Of a stretch of 43,038 nucleotides of DNA, positions 7,770 to 17,200 are shown one piece after another (position 1 is the first letter of the stretch; the number at the start of each line of letters is the position of its first letter). The DNA comes from Clostridia bacterium (GTDB lineage Bacteria; Bacillota; Clostridia; Christensenellales; Borkfalkiaceae): contig JAJPZC010000151.1 in the NCBI GenBank assembly GCA_021204585.1, positions 1 to 43,038 of the forward strand, read 5' to 3'. The notes under the pieces are model-generated. The model made no database searches. It saw only the letters and a list, made by a program, of their open reading frames with translations, and had not been told where the DNA came from. Position numbers and translations under genes: made by a program.

Positions 7770-8888
7770 ATGCCTGGAATATACGTGCACATACCCTTTT
7801 GCAAGTCCAAGTGCTCTTACTGCGACTTCACATCCTTCCCGGACAAGATCTGCTACGCAGACAGCTACATGGCCTGCGTGTACCGCGAGATGGCCATGCG
7901 GAAGGATGAGCTCAAGGGCTACACCTTCGACACCGTCTACATAGGCGGCGGCACTCCGTCCGTCATAGAGCCCAACCTCATTGCCATGCTTATGGCCTCC
8001 GTGCGCAAGAACTTTCAGCTGGCGCCCAACCCGGAGATTACAATAGAGATGAACCCCGGCACCGTCTCTGCCGGAAAGATAGACACGTACCTTCGGAGCG
8101 GCATAAACCGCTTCTCCGTAGGCCTCCAGGCCGCCCAGGACCGCCTTTTGCAGGACATAGGCCGCATACACACCTTCAAGGATTTCCAGCAGTGCGCCCG
8201 GCTTTTGAAGGGCCGCAACTTCAATGCGGATGTCATGATAGGCTTGAAGAGCCAGTCCGTACAGGACATTCTGGACACCATAGACGCAGCCGCGGCTGCG
8301 GGAGCCAGCCACATCTCCATGTACGCCCTCACCCCTGAAGAGGGTACGCCCATCTACACAGACTACCTCAACGGGGAGCTCCCGGACGGGGATACCGTGG
8401 CCGAAATGTATAATGCAGGCGTAAAGAAGCTCCGCTCATTGGGCTTTGAGCGCTATGAGGTTTCCAACTTCTGCAAGCGTGGAAAAGAGAGCCGCCACAA
8501 CCTCAATTACTGGCGGCGAGGGGAGTACATAGGCTTCGGCGTGTCCGCCTCAAGCTGCATAGGGAATGTGCGGTTCACAAACACCTTTGACCTGGATGAA
8601 TACTTCAAGTGCCTCATTTCCGGCCACTTCGCCGTCATAGACAGCGAAGAGATAGACCGGGAAGGGCAGGCAGAAGAGCTTGTAATGCTGGCCCTCCGCA
8701 CAGCCGAGGGGCTGGACACCAACAAGTACTTTGACGTAGCCGGAGAAGAGTTCTTCGTAAAGTATGCGGACGTTTTGGAGAGATACGCAGATTACCTGGA
8801 CGTGCAGGGCGCTGTAGTTAAGATAAAGGACGAATACCTGTTTGTGCAGAACAGCATCATATGCGACTTTCTGCAAGGGGAAAAGTGA
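7770..8888 (+). CDS. hemW: Radical SAM protein HemW (coproporphyrinogen III oxidase-like)
   Basis: This 372-residue protein is of the HemW/HemN-like radical SAM family. HemW is a heme chaperone that inserts heme into respiratory proteins; it is often annotated as anaerobic coproporphyrinogen III oxidase. The iron-sulfur motif CxxxCxxC is at Cys11, Cys15 and Cys18 (CKSKCSYC). The S-adenosylmethionine-binding GGGTPS motif follows near residue 58. True HemN has a longer N-terminus and an additional cysteine (CxxxCxxCxC); here the residue after CSYC is D-F, so HemW is the better name. The start at 7770 has a GGAAGGAG ribosome binding site that overlaps the end of the alkyltransferase gene. An upstream ATG at 7752 is in frame but lies inside that site. 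The next gene begins 7 bases after the stop. Confidence 0.92.
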   Translation: MPGIYVHIPFCKSKCSYCDFTSFPDKICYADSYMACVYREMAMRKDELKGYTFDTVYIGGGTPSVIEPNLIAMLMASVRKNFQLAPNPEITIEMNPGTVSAGKIDTYLRSGINRFSVGLQAAQDRLLQDIGRIHTFKDFQQCARLLKGRNFNADVMIGLKSQSVQDILDTIDAAAAAGASHISMYALTPEEGTPIYTDYLNGELPDGDTVAEMYNAGVKKLRSLGFERYEVSNFCKRGKESRHNLNYWRRGEYIGFGVSASSCIGNVRFTNTFDLDEYFKCLISGHFAVIDSEEIDREGQAEELVMLALRTAEGLDTNKYFDVAGEEFFVKYADVLERYADYLDVQGAVVKIKDEYLFVQNSIICDFLQGEK

Positions 8889-8895
8889 GAGAGCA

Positions 8896-9414
8896 ATGGA
8901 TTTGGAGTTTGAAAAGACACAGATAAAAGAGCTTGCCGGGGTCATGGAGATCTACTCCGAGGCCCAGGCATTCATGGAAGCGAACGGCAACCCGCAGTGG
9001 CCCAAGGGCTTTCCGGATGAGACAGACCTGCAGGGCGCCATATACGGCGGCATCCTGTACTCCGTGCATTCCCACGGGGACCTTGTGGCCGTCTTCTCCG
9101 CAGTAACCTCAGACAACAACTATGACGAAATAGAGGGTTCCTGGCTCACCCAGGGTCACAAGTATCTTGCCGTGCACCGCGTGGCAGTCCGTGCGGACAT
9201 GCGCGGCAACGGCATAGCCAAGTACATCATCAAGGCCGCTGCCCCGGACCTCGCGAGGTCTCTAGACAAGACCTCCATCCGCATGGACACCCACGAGAAG
9301 AACATTCCCATGCGCAGCCTTCTGAAGTCCTGCGGCTTCACCGAGTGCGGCAAGGTCTCCCTGATCCGCGATAACAGCACCCGCCTTGCCTACGAGAAGA
9401 TCCTAACCCAGTAG
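8896..9414 (+). CDS. GNAT family N-acetyltransferase
   Basis: This 172-residue protein is a GNAT acetyltransferase. The central strand and acetyl-CoA loop region read LAVHRVAVRADMRGNGIAKY, matching the V-x-P-x-x-R-G-x-G-I/V-A motif, and the C-terminal part RMDTHEKNIPMRSLLKSCGF is typical of the fold. The substrate cannot be told. The start at 8896 lies 7 bases after the hemW stop with a purine-rich GAGAGAG site; an in-frame ATG at 8842 is deep inside hemW. It is likely the last gene of the GNAT-alkyltransferase-hemW-GNAT operon, ended by the terminator at 9449. Confidence 0.87.
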   Translation: MDLEFEKTQIKELAGVMEIYSEAQAFMEANGNPQWPKGFPDETDLQGAIYGGILYSVHSHGDLVAVFSAVTSDNNYDEIEGSWLTQGHKYLAVHRVAVRADMRGNGIAKYIIKAAAPDLARSLDKTSIRMDTHEKNIPMRSLLKSCGFTECGKVSLIRDNSTRLAYEKILTQ

Positions 9415-9448
9415 ATCTAACCCATCCCATAGACAACACCCAGCTCAC

Positions 9449-9472
9449 GGCCCTTCCGCGGGCTGTTTTCTT
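9449..9472 (+). terminator. Rho-independent terminator after the GNAT operon
   Basis: GGCCC / GGGCT with a 6-base loop is followed by GTTTTCTT, 35 bases after the stop codon. Confidence 0.7.
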
Positions 9473-9653
9473 AATGGAAAAAATGCGCAAAAAGCGCATA
9501 TGTGTGTGTCAATGGCCTCCGGAGGGCTTTTGGCGCGGCTGAAGGAAATTTTACGGGCCGGATATGCGCCGTTTCAGGGCGATCTGGCGAAATGTGCGGG
9601 AGTATCATGGATTTGGTGAATGGTTTACAGCCAAAATATTGAATGCCAAACAG

Positions 9654-9682
9654 TTGCTTTTTGGATGGCAAAGTGTTAGAAT
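9654..9682 (+). promoter_or_regulatory. Promoter of the membrane-anchored protein gene
   Basis: TTGCTT (9654-9659) and TAGAAT (9677-9682) are separated by 17 bases and lie 35 bases upstream of the TTG start at 9717. Confidence 0.6.
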
Positions 9683-9716
9683 ACGATAAATAAAAAAGAG
9701 GCAGGAGCTAAGGGAT

Positions 9717-10343
9717 TTGGCAAAGAACCTTGTTGGCAAGACAATAGCTAAGACGGTTGTAGCGGTCATCATCGTTATAGCGATCATTTATGCTGTCTTG
9801 AGCCTTGTCATCCCGCAGCACCTGGCAACCATGTATTCAAACCTCGGGGCATATTCTGCGGCGGCAAGATATGCCTCGCTTCGTTATACGTACACCGGAA
9901 ACATAGAGGATCTGGACCGCTGCGCAACGTATGCCGTTCTTTCCGGCAAGGACAAGAACATCATAGAGTTCTGCGGAGAGCTTTTGGAGGATGACGGCTT
10001 TGAGGACTACTGCGCCACCAAGGAAGAGTCGGAAAGCTACAGGCAGCACATATACGGAAGCCTTGCGTCCTCGTATTACTCCACAGGCGAGACGGAGACA
10101 GCCATAAGCTATGCAGAGGCAGCGATAGAGGACCTCACGTACTTCCCGGAGTACAACGCAATGGGCACTCTTACCGTCAAGGTTGCTGATGCGAAGGACG
10201 GGTCCACGGCGGCTGTCCTGTATGCATACATGCAGTCCTGGACGGATGACAAGGGGTATGACCCGGAGTCTGCACCGGATGCGGAGCAGACGTATTACAG
10301 CGCCGTAATGGACGTGCTGCTCTATTGGAAGGGCGGCGAATAA
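9717..10343 (+). CDS. Membrane-anchored protein of unknown function with helical repeats
   Basis: This 208-residue protein starts with a short positively charged tip and one strongly hydrophobic segment at residues 13-33, which should anchor it with the rest outside. The remainder is acidic, Ala/Tyr-rich and helical, and suggests TPR-like pairs (for example [18 protein letters not shown] and [20 protein letters not shown]). I do not recognise a family. The start is TTG with an AGGAG site 6 to 8 bases upstream; no ATG lies nearby, and the promoter at 9654 supports this start. The guaB gene follows 115 bases later after a hairpin (GGCTTA / TAAGCC, 10360-10380), so the two may be separately transcribed. 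Confidence 0.75.
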   Translation: MAKNLVGKTIAKTVVAVIIVIAIIYAVLSLVIPQHLATMYSNLGAYSAAARYASLRYTYTGNIEDLDRCATYAVLSGKDKNIIEFCGELLEDDGFEDYCATKEESESYRQHIYGSLASSYYSTGETETAISYAEAAIEDLTYFPEYNAMGTLTVKVADAKDGSTAAVLYAYMQSWTDDKGYDPESAPDAEQTYYSAVMDVLLYWKGGE

Positions 10344-10405
10344 CAGCAGCAAGTAATGGGGCTTATCTCGCGGGTAAGCCTGTTTGTATAGATGACATGA
10401 ATTGC

Positions 10406-10433
10406 GGCCTCCGGAACCGTAAGGGAGGAGGCC
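10406..10433 (+). promoter_or_regulatory. Hairpin in the guaB leader
   Basis: GGCCTCC (10406-10412) pairs perfectly with GGAGGCC (10427-10433), 25 bases before the guaB start. The hairpin could limit access to the ribosome binding site or act as an attenuator. It does not resemble a purine riboswitch. Confidence 0.4.
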
Positions 10434-10455
10434 TGCCAGGAAGGGAAAGGAGTGA

Positions 10456-11919
<1,464 letters not shown>

Positions 11920-11950
11920 CTTTAAGCCTTGCCAGATACCGCAACCCAAG

Positions 11951-11976
11951 GGCGTAAGCTTAGCGCTTGCGCCTTT
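11951..11976 (+). terminator. Rho-independent terminator after guaB
   Basis: GGCGTAAGC and GCTTGCGCC form a 9-bp stem with one G-T wobble and a 5-base loop, then TTTAAAT. It stands 31 bases after the guaB stop. Confidence 0.75.
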
Positions 11977-12137
11977 AAATAACCGCACATATGCGCACCA
12001 GACGCCCTGCAGGACGTCTGCATGATGCGGCCGCACTCCGGCCCGCAGGGCGCAAAGACCCCGCAGTATGCGCCATACAGCGCCATATGCGGGCTGCAGC
12101 CCACAGCAGAAACATACAGATTATATAAGAGGCAGCG

Positions 12138-13670
12138 ATGAAACATCAGAAAGTGCTGGTGCTGGACTTCGGTGGACAGTACAACCAGCTGATAGCCAGA
12201 AGAGTCAGGGAGCTTGGCGTATACTGCGACCTGGTTCCCAGCGAGAAGACACTGCAGGAGATAAAGGATTATGACCCCATAGGCATAATCTTCACGGGTG
12301 GCCCCAACAGCGTCTATGACGAAGGCGCCCCCACAGTGGACCCTGGGATCTTTTCCATCGGCATACCCGTCCTTGGCATCTGCTACGGATGCCAGCTCAT
12401 GGCATACCTTTTGGGCGGCACCGTGGAAAAGGCAGACACCTCGGAATACGGCAAGGCGGACATCCAGTACGGTTTCTCCAAGATAACGAAGGACATGCCC
12501 AGGGAGGCAGTATGCTGGATGAGCCACACGGACAGGATAACGGCCCTTCCGGAAGGCTTCAAGAAGATTGCCAGCTCAGACAACTGCCCCTATGCGGCCT
12601 TCGGAGACGAGACCCGCAAGCTCTACGGCGTGCAGTTCCACCCCGAAGTGCAGCACACGCAGCTTGGGATAGTCATCCTCAAGAACTTTCTGTATGCCGT
12701 CTGCGGCGCCCACGGAGACTGGACCATGTCCAACTTCGTTGCCAGCAAGATTGAGGCCCTGAAGGAGCAGATAGGGGACAAGAAGATCCTCTGCGCCATG
12801 TCCGGCGGCGTAGACTCCGCCGTGGCCGCAACCCTCGTCCACAAGGCAGCAGGAGACAACCTCATCTGCGTCTTCGTAGACCACGGCCTCCTCCGCAAAT
12901 ACGAGGCGGACGAAGTCATGCACGTCTTCAAGGACCAGCTGGGCATGAACCTCATAAAGGTTGACGCAGGCCCCGTATTCCTTGAAAAGCTCAAAGGGGT
13001 CACAGACCCGGAGCGCAAGCGCAAGATAATCGGCGAGGAGTTCATCCGTGCCTTTGAGAAGCAGGCCAAGGAGATAGGAGCCGTGGACTTCCTTGTCCAG
13101 GGCACCATTTACCCGGACGTAATAGAGTCCGGCAAGGGCAAGAGCGCCGTCATAAAGAGCCATCACAACGTGGGCGGCCTTCCTTCCGTCGTGGACTTCA
13201 AAGAAATCATAGAGCCTCTCCGGGACCTCTTCAAGGATGAGGTCCGCAAAGTGGGCTTTGAACTGGGGCTCCCTAAGTCCGTCGTAATGCGCCAGCCGTT
13301 CCCCGGCCCCGGCCTTGCCATCCGCATCATGGGCGAAGTCACCGAGGACAAGCTTGAAACGCTCCGTGACAGCGACTACATCCTCCGTGACGAGATTGCC
13401 AAAGCCGGCCTTGACGGCGACATCTGGCAGTATTTCACCGTCATAACCAACTCCAAAACCGTAGGAGTCCAGGGCGACTTCCGCACCTACGAGAACGTCA
13501 TCGCCATCCGCGCCATAACCTCCGTGGACGCCATGACGGCAGACTGGGCACGCATCCCGTACGATGTCCTGGAGACCATCTCCAACCGCATCGTGAACGA
13601 GGTCAAGCACGTCAACCGCATAGTCTACGACATCACTTCCAAACCGCCTGCAACAATTGAGTGGGAGTGA
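12138..13670 (+). CDS. guaA: GMP synthase (glutamine-hydrolysing)
   Basis: This 510-residue protein makes GMP from XMP, glutamine and ATP. The N-terminal glutamine amidotransferase domain has the catalytic triad: Cys82 (GICYGCQL), His168 and Glu170 (QFHPE). The central ATP pyrophosphatase domain has the P-loop SGGVDS at residues 222-227. The C-terminal dimerisation domain ends with the family signature [16 protein letters not shown]. It is complete and typical. The start has GAGG 5 bases upstream. It works directly after guaB in the pathway. The 218 bases between the two genes hold the guaB terminator and several GC-rich inverted repeats, and no riboswitch that I recognise. Confidence 0.97.
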   Translation: MKHQKVLVLDFGGQYNQLIARRVRELGVYCDLVPSEKTLQEIKDYDPIGIIFTGGPNSVYDEGAPTVDPGIFSIGIPVLGICYGCQLMAYLLGGTVEKADTSEYGKADIQYGFSKITKDMPREAVCWMSHTDRITALPEGFKKIASSDNCPYAAFGDETRKLYGVQFHPEVQHTQLGIVILKNFLYAVCGAHGDWTMSNFVASKIEALKEQIGDKKILCAMSGGVDSAVAATLVHKAAGDNLICVFVDHGLLRKYEADEVMHVFKDQLGMNLIKVDAGPVFLEKLKGVTDPERKRKIIGEEFIRAFEKQAKEIGAVDFLVQGTIYPDVIESGKGKSAVIKSHHNVGGLPSVVDFKEIIEPLRDLFKDEVRKVGFELGLPKSVVMRQPFPGPGLAIRIMGEVTEDKLETLRDSDYILRDEIAKAGLDGDIWQYFTVITNSKTVGVQGDFRTYENVIAIRAITSVDAMTADWARIPYDVLETISNRIVNEVKHVNRIVYDITSKPPATIEWE

Positions 13671-13728
13671 CCCCGCCAGCCACAAAAAACGCCTCCAAAG
13701 GCGCCAATCGTTATTCAAATATCTATTC

Positions 13729-13757
13729 GCACGGCCAAACCAGCCGTGCTTTTTTTG
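13729..13757 (+). terminator. Strong rho-independent terminator after guaA
   Basis: A perfect 7-bp stem GCACGGC / GCCGTGC with a 7-base loop is followed by eight T residues. Confidence 0.92.
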
Positions 13758-13827
13758 GCCCAAAACCAGCTTAGACCCCCGGATATGGCCGATTTCAGCC
13801 ACCATTCAGGCGTCATTCGCAAATTGA

Positions 13828-13843
13828 ACAAACAAATGTTTGT
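13828..13843. promoter_or_regulatory. Inverted repeat upstream of the hicB-like promoter
   Basis: ACAAAC-AAAT-GTTTGT is a perfect inverted repeat 40 bases before the -35 box of the HicB-like gene. It is a possible autoregulation site because HicB proteins with a ribbon-helix-helix tail bind their own promoters. Confidence 0.35.
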
Positions 13844-13882
13844 GCAAAAATGTGTACCTTTTGCATATATTCCGTATACCTA

Positions 13883-13911
13883 TTGACAACATTAAAATTT
13901 GGTGCTAAAAT
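13883..13911 (+). promoter_or_regulatory. Strong promoter of the hicB-like gene
   Basis: A perfect TTGACA (13883-13888), a 17-base spacer and TAAAAT (13906-13911). It places transcription start near 13918, downstream of the earliest ATG (13850). This decides that the CDS starts later. Confidence 0.8.
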
Positions 13912-13981
13912 GACTCTCCTGCTCACTCTTCCGGGCCCATGCAGCCGGGCCCGTACACCATCCCAGAGTGGCATAAGACGC

Positions 13982-14347
13982 ATGAGTTCATTAGAAGAAT
14001 ACCTTTCGCTGCACTACCCGGTGCAGATAACCGAAGACCCGGACGAGGGCTGCTTCATCGTGTCCTGCCCGGACCTCCCGGGCTGTCTCACAAGCGGCGA
14101 GACGCTGGACGAGGCCATAACCAACGCAATTGCTGCCAGGTGCCGCTGGCTTGCGGCTGCGTATTCGCAGGGCATTCCCATCCGGGAGCCCGGCACGGCG
14201 CAGCCAGACGTTGCCTGCCTTACTTTAAGCATCTCCAGGAGCCTGCACAGACTGCTCTCCAAGAGGGCCCGCACGGCCGGCATGACCATCAGCCAGTACT
14301 GCGTGGATCTTCTTTCAAGGGCCTCCACAGTGCCCGCAGAGGGGTAA
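13982..14347 (+). CDS. HicB family antitoxin-like protein, no HicA partner
   Basis: This 121-residue protein has the HicB partial RNase H-like fold: HYPVQITEDPDEGCFIVSCP, then DLPGCLTSGETLDEAI (residues about 10-45). It ends in a ribbon-helix-helix-like DNA-binding tail (LTLSISRSLHRLLSKRARTA). HicB normally neutralises the mRNA-cleaving toxin HicA. No HicA-like gene is adjacent; next is a repeat array and an ATPase. It may be an orphan antitoxin used as a regulator. The ATG at 13982 is chosen because the TTGACA/TAAAAT promoter at 13883-13911 lies downstream of the in-frame ATG at 13850. A clear ribosome binding site is missing. Confidence 0.8.
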   Translation: MSSLEEYLSLHYPVQITEDPDEGCFIVSCPDLPGCLTSGETLDEAITNAIAARCRWLAAAYSQGIPIREPGTAQPDVACLTLSISRSLHRLLSKRARTAGMTISQYCVDLLSRASTVPAEG

Positions 14348-14354
14348 GCATGAT

Positions 14355-14542
14355 GTCGGGTTTGTTACAAACCGGCCCCTGAAAAACCGTCGGGATTGTT
14401 ACAAAACAGGGTCCAAAAAACCGTCGGGATTGTTACAAAACAGGGTCCAAAAAACCGTCGGGTTTGTTACAAATCAGCCTCTGGAAACCGTCGGGTTTGT
14501 TACAAATCGGGGCCTGAAATATCGTTGGGTTTTTTACAAATC
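14355..14542 (+). repeat. Tandem array of six 34-bp repeats with TTGTTACAA cores
   Basis: Copies start at 14355, 14389, 14423, 14457, 14490 and 14524, so the period is 34, 34, 34, 33 and 34 bases. Each begins GTCGGG(T/A)TTGTTACAAA, followed by a variable CAGGGTCCAAAAAACC-like part. Copies 2 and 3 are nearly identical; copy 6 is degenerate and truncated. The array fills the 286 bases between the HicB-like gene and the ATPase gene. It has no unique spacers, so it is not CRISPR. A two-copy version of the same repeat occurs at 25287-25333 and a single core at 35573-35581. Confidence 0.9.
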
Positions 14543-14633
14543 AATTATTTGAGTTCTGCCGGGGATAGGCTGAAAGTCGCTATAACCCGCATGAAACGAA
14601 TAAAAACACAGGATACGCTATGGGGGACATTAT

Positions 14634-15998
14634 ATGGCTGTTTTCAAACGCAAGATAATGAAGGAACTGCAGAAATGGAAAGACGGCCGGCGTGACTATG
14701 CTGTCATTGTTTTAGGAGCCAGGGGCGTAGGAAAGACCACGGCCGTGACGGAGTTTGCTAAGCGAAATTATGACAGCTATATCCTTATAGACTTTTCAAA
14801 GCAGCGTGAGGAGGTCGATCAGCTGTTCTGGGACATATGGGACAAGGACGCCTTTTATAAGAAGCTGGAGGCAATATACGACGTTAAGCTGGTGCCCGGG
14901 CACTCAGTCATCATCTTTGATGAGGTACAGTACTTCATGAGGGCAAGGGAGTGCATAGACTTTCTTGTAAAGGACGGCAGGTATGACTTCCTGGAGACCA
15001 GCACACTGGAGCATGTCAGCATCGCGAGAGACAAAATAAGGCTGCCCGGGGAAGAACACTCCGTGGATATGTATCCAATGGACTTTGAGGAGTTCCTGTG
15101 GGCTCTGTACGATAATGATGATTTTATCTGTGAGGGCATCAGGACGGCGTATGAGAGCCTTGTACCCCTGGGGTCAGATCTGCACAGCAGCCTCATGGAT
15201 GCCTTCAGAATATACATGCTTGTAGGCGGCATGCCTAAGGCCGTAGCGGCATATATGAGCGGTGCAGACGAAGGCTTTGCCCTTGCGGAACAGGCGAAGC
15301 AGATGATCTGGGGGGACCATGCCGAGTATCTGGCCAGATTCGGAGGGACTGACGAAGAAAAGACAATGGTGCAGGCCGTGCTGAAGGAGATTCCCGGCCA
15401 GCTGTCTGACAGGGACAAGACGTTTGACATCACAGATCTGTCTCCGGACGCATCATGGGATGACAATTACGTTGGAGCCTTCTGCTGGCTGGATGATGCG
15501 GGGATAATCAATGGATGCCTCCAATGCGCCAAGCCGGAGGGTTATCTCCGGTCTAATCTGGGTGAGACTTCATTCAAGTGCTATGTGGCAGACACGGGTT
15601 TGCTTGTAACACTGTATAATCTGGTAAAGAAGGATACGTACACCCTTTATCATGAGGTTTTGGCAGGCCGTCTTGGAGTAAAGGAAGGCATGCTGCTGGA
15701 GAATGCGGTGGCCCAGATGCTTGCCCCGTCCAGGCGGGATCTGTACTTCTACAGGCACTATGACGGGGTCTCCAAGCTGGCGGACATAGATGCAGACTTC
15801 ATGGTGTATGAAGACCACAGGATATGTCCCGTCGATGTTAGGGCTGTGGATGCAACTGGTCGCGGTTCTGCCTCACTTGAAAGACTTAAGGCCAGGTATG
15901 AGCGGTATATCGGCAAGGGCTACGTCCTGCACACAGGGAATGTGGCCGTGAAGGATGACATCATATATCTTCCCGTCTATATGGCAATGTACCTGTAG
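14634..15998 (+). CDS. AAA ATPase with DUF4143-type C-terminal domain
   Basis: This 454-residue protein belongs to the large, mostly uncharacterised group of ATP-binding proteins with an AAA_14 domain and a C-terminal DUF4143 domain. Walker A is GARGVGKTT at residues 28-36; Walker B is VIIFDEVQ at 92-99. The C-terminal part has the features of a PD-(D/E)XK-like fold: GMLLENAVAQML, then DIDADFMVYED and CPVDVRA. The usual Glu-x-Lys end is here Asp-x-Arg, which may mean reduced or absent nuclease activity. The ATG at 14634 has GGGGGA upstream. It is bracketed by a 34-bp repeat array before it and a 10-bp repeat array after it, which makes me suspect a mobile or self-regulating unit. Function is not known. 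Confidence 0.82.
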   Translation: MAVFKRKIMKELQKWKDGRRDYAVIVLGARGVGKTTAVTEFAKRNYDSYILIDFSKQREEVDQLFWDIWDKDAFYKKLEAIYDVKLVPGHSVIIFDEVQYFMRARECIDFLVKDGRYDFLETSTLEHVSIARDKIRLPGEEHSVDMYPMDFEEFLWALYDNDDFICEGIRTAYESLVPLGSDLHSSLMDAFRIYMLVGGMPKAVAAYMSGADEGFALAEQAKQMIWGDHAEYLARFGGTDEEKTMVQAVLKEIPGQLSDRDKTFDITDLSPDASWDDNYVGAFCWLDDAGIINGCLQCAKPEGYLRSNLGETSFKCYVADTGLLVTLYNLVKKDTYTLYHEVLAGRLGVKEGMLLENAVAQMLAPSRRDLYFYRHYDGVSKLADIDADFMVYEDHRICPVDVRAVDATGRGSASLERLKARYERYIGKGYVLHTGNVAVKDDIIYLPVYMAMYL

Positions 15999-16009
15999 CC
16001 CGGCAAAAT

Positions 16010-16079
16010 GAAACGAGTTGAAACAAGTTGAAACAAGTTGAAACGAGTTGAAATGAGTTGAAATGAGTTGAAAGAAGTT
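16010..16079. repeat. Seven tandem 10-bp repeats, GAAACAAGTT type
   Basis: Seven consecutive copies of GAAA(C/T/G)(A/G)AGTT follow the ATPase stop codon by 11 bases. The exact 10-bp period, close to one helical turn, places each copy on the same DNA face. Variation is restricted to positions 5 and 6 (CG, CA, CA, CG, TG, TG, GA). Confidence 0.92.
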
Positions 16080-16129
16080 TGTCCGCTCCGGACAGGCTCC
16101 TTTGGAATCTCCGTTCCGCAATAATTTTG

Positions 16130-16144
16130 CTATACAATGTATAG
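16130..16144. promoter_or_regulatory. Inverted repeat before the relB-like promoter
   Basis: CTATACA-A-TGTATAG is a perfect 7-bp inverted repeat around one central base, ending 8 bases before the -35 box. It is a likely operator, possibly for autoregulation by the antitoxin. Confidence 0.45.
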
Positions 16145-16152
16145 AAAAATGA

Positions 16153-16181
16153 TTGACAGCGTTAGGGCGGCGCAATATAAT
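16153..16181 (+). promoter_or_regulatory. Consensus promoter of the relB-like gene
   Basis: Perfect TTGACA (16153-16158), 17-base spacer and perfect TATAAT (16176-16181). It predicts a start site near 16188 and rules out translation from the upstream in-frame ATG at 16180. Confidence 0.9.
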
Positions 16182-16215
16182 GGAGTCCACAGATTTTAAT
16201 CTTGTGAGGGAAGGT

Positions 16216-16434
16216 ATGACACAGATATGCATAAGGGTTGATGAGGAGGTAAAGGCGCAGGCCGAGGCGGTATGCGATGAGCTGGGAATGTCTCTCTCCA
16301 CGGCCATCAACATATATTTGAAGAAGCTTGGCAGGGAGAAAAGGATACCCTTTGACCTCTCTGTGGACCCGGAGGAAAGAGTCAGGCAGAGAAGGAACAC
16401 AAGGCTTGCAGAGGAGTATGAGCTGCAGCGCTAG
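16216..16434 (+). CDS. RelB/DinJ family antitoxin-like protein, no toxin partner
   Basis: This 72-residue protein has a ribbon-helix-helix N-terminus of the RelB/DinJ type: TQICIRVDEEVKAQAEAVCD, then ELGMSLSTAINIYLKKLGRE and the family's typical IPFDLSV. RelB antitoxins bind and inhibit RelE/YafQ-like mRNA interferases and repress their own operon. No toxin gene follows; the next gene is a PPC-domain protein 100 bases away. The start at 16216 has a GAGGG site 5 bases upstream and lies 28 bases after the predicted transcription start. Longer versions would begin at or before the -10 box. Confidence 0.85.
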   Translation: MTQICIRVDEEVKAQAEAVCDELGMSLSTAINIYLKKLGREKRIPFDLSVDPEERVRQRRNTRLAEEYELQR

Positions 16435-16533
16435 CGTCCGGGCCGGCATGCGGATCTGAAGTATTTGAGGCAGGGAAATTTGGTGGCAAATCAGGCATAA
16501 TCCCGCATGAATTGCGGGGAAGGAGTGCGTTGT

Positions 16534-16965
16534 ATGGAATACAAGGTTTGCGGAGGCAAGGTGGTTGTCCGCATAGACAGAGGCGAAGAGATAGTGGAGC
16601 AGGTTGCGGCAGTGTGCGCCGCAGAGGGCATCAGGCTTGCGGAGGTGTCGGCTCTCGGCGCCATCAACAAGCTTGAGGCAGGGGTCTTCATGACGGACAC
16701 GAAGCAGTACAAGGCCAACTGCTTTGATGGCTATTATGAGATAGTGTCCCTCTGGGGCACCGTCACCACAAAGGACGGCCAGTTCTATTCACACCTTCAC
16801 ATGAGCGCCGGGGATGAGAACGGCAAAGTCGTAGGCGGGCATCTCACCAGGGCGTGGGTGTCTGCGACGTGCGAGATGGTAATAACGAAGATGGACGGCA
16901 TCGTTGAGAGGACCTTCAACGATGACGTGGGGCTCAATCTGTTTGACTTCCACAAGGAGTCATAA
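16534..16965 (+). CDS. PPC (DUF296) domain DNA-binding-like protein
   Basis: This 143-residue protein is a stand-alone PPC/DUF296 domain. The pattern GGKVVVRIDRGEEIVEQV at the start, the ISALGA-like VSALGAIN, the GYYEIVSLWGTV strand and the HLHMSAGDENGKVVGGHL segment (histidines that bind a metal in known structures) are visible. In plants this domain sits in AT-hook nuclear proteins; bacterial single-domain forms trimerise, and their role is unknown. ATG at 16534 with GGAAGGAG 8 bases upstream; an earlier in-frame ATG at 16507 lacks a site. Downstream are 235 bases with a CCGGGC-ctt-GCCCGG hairpin near 16988 that may end the transcript. Confidence 0.85.
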   Translation: MEYKVCGGKVVVRIDRGEEIVEQVAAVCAAEGIRLAEVSALGAINKLEAGVFMTDTKQYKANCFDGYYEIVSLWGTVTTKDGQFYSHLHMSAGDENGKVVGGHLTRAWVSATCEMVITKMDGIVERTFNDDVGLNLFDFHKES

Positions 16966-17168
16966 GAAAGCACTCCGTCCTGCTGTTCCCGGGCCTTGCC
17001 CGGAAGATACCGGGCTTTACACCGGAGCCGCAGGGCGTCGCAAGGATGCCGCAGGGGCTCTGTACGGGGCCTTGCGGGATTGCCAATAAGTAGTCATAAG
17101 CCCTTGTGCGTGCCGGGGCTTGTGGCGCAATGTGAGGCACGCAGGACTGCATGAGAAAGTAAACAGAG

Positions 17169-17187
17169 GGCCGCAAAGGGTGCGGCC
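17169..17187 (+). promoter_or_regulatory. Hairpin before the sbcD-like gene
   Basis: GGCCGCA and TGCGGCC form a perfect 7-bp stem with a 5-base loop, 13 bases ahead of the ATG and touching the GGGGGA ribosome binding site. It may tune translation. Confidence 0.35.
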
Positions 17188-17200
17188 TGCGGGGGATTTT

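Noticed and set aside
13850-13981. Earlier start for the HicB-like gene
   Set aside because: The TTGACA/TAAAAT promoter lies at 13883-13911, inside this extension, and the extra residues are not HicB-like.
14355-14542. CRISPR array
   Set aside because: The 34-bp units follow each other without unique spacers, and no cas gene is near. The same holds for the arrays at 21339, 25950 and 35370.
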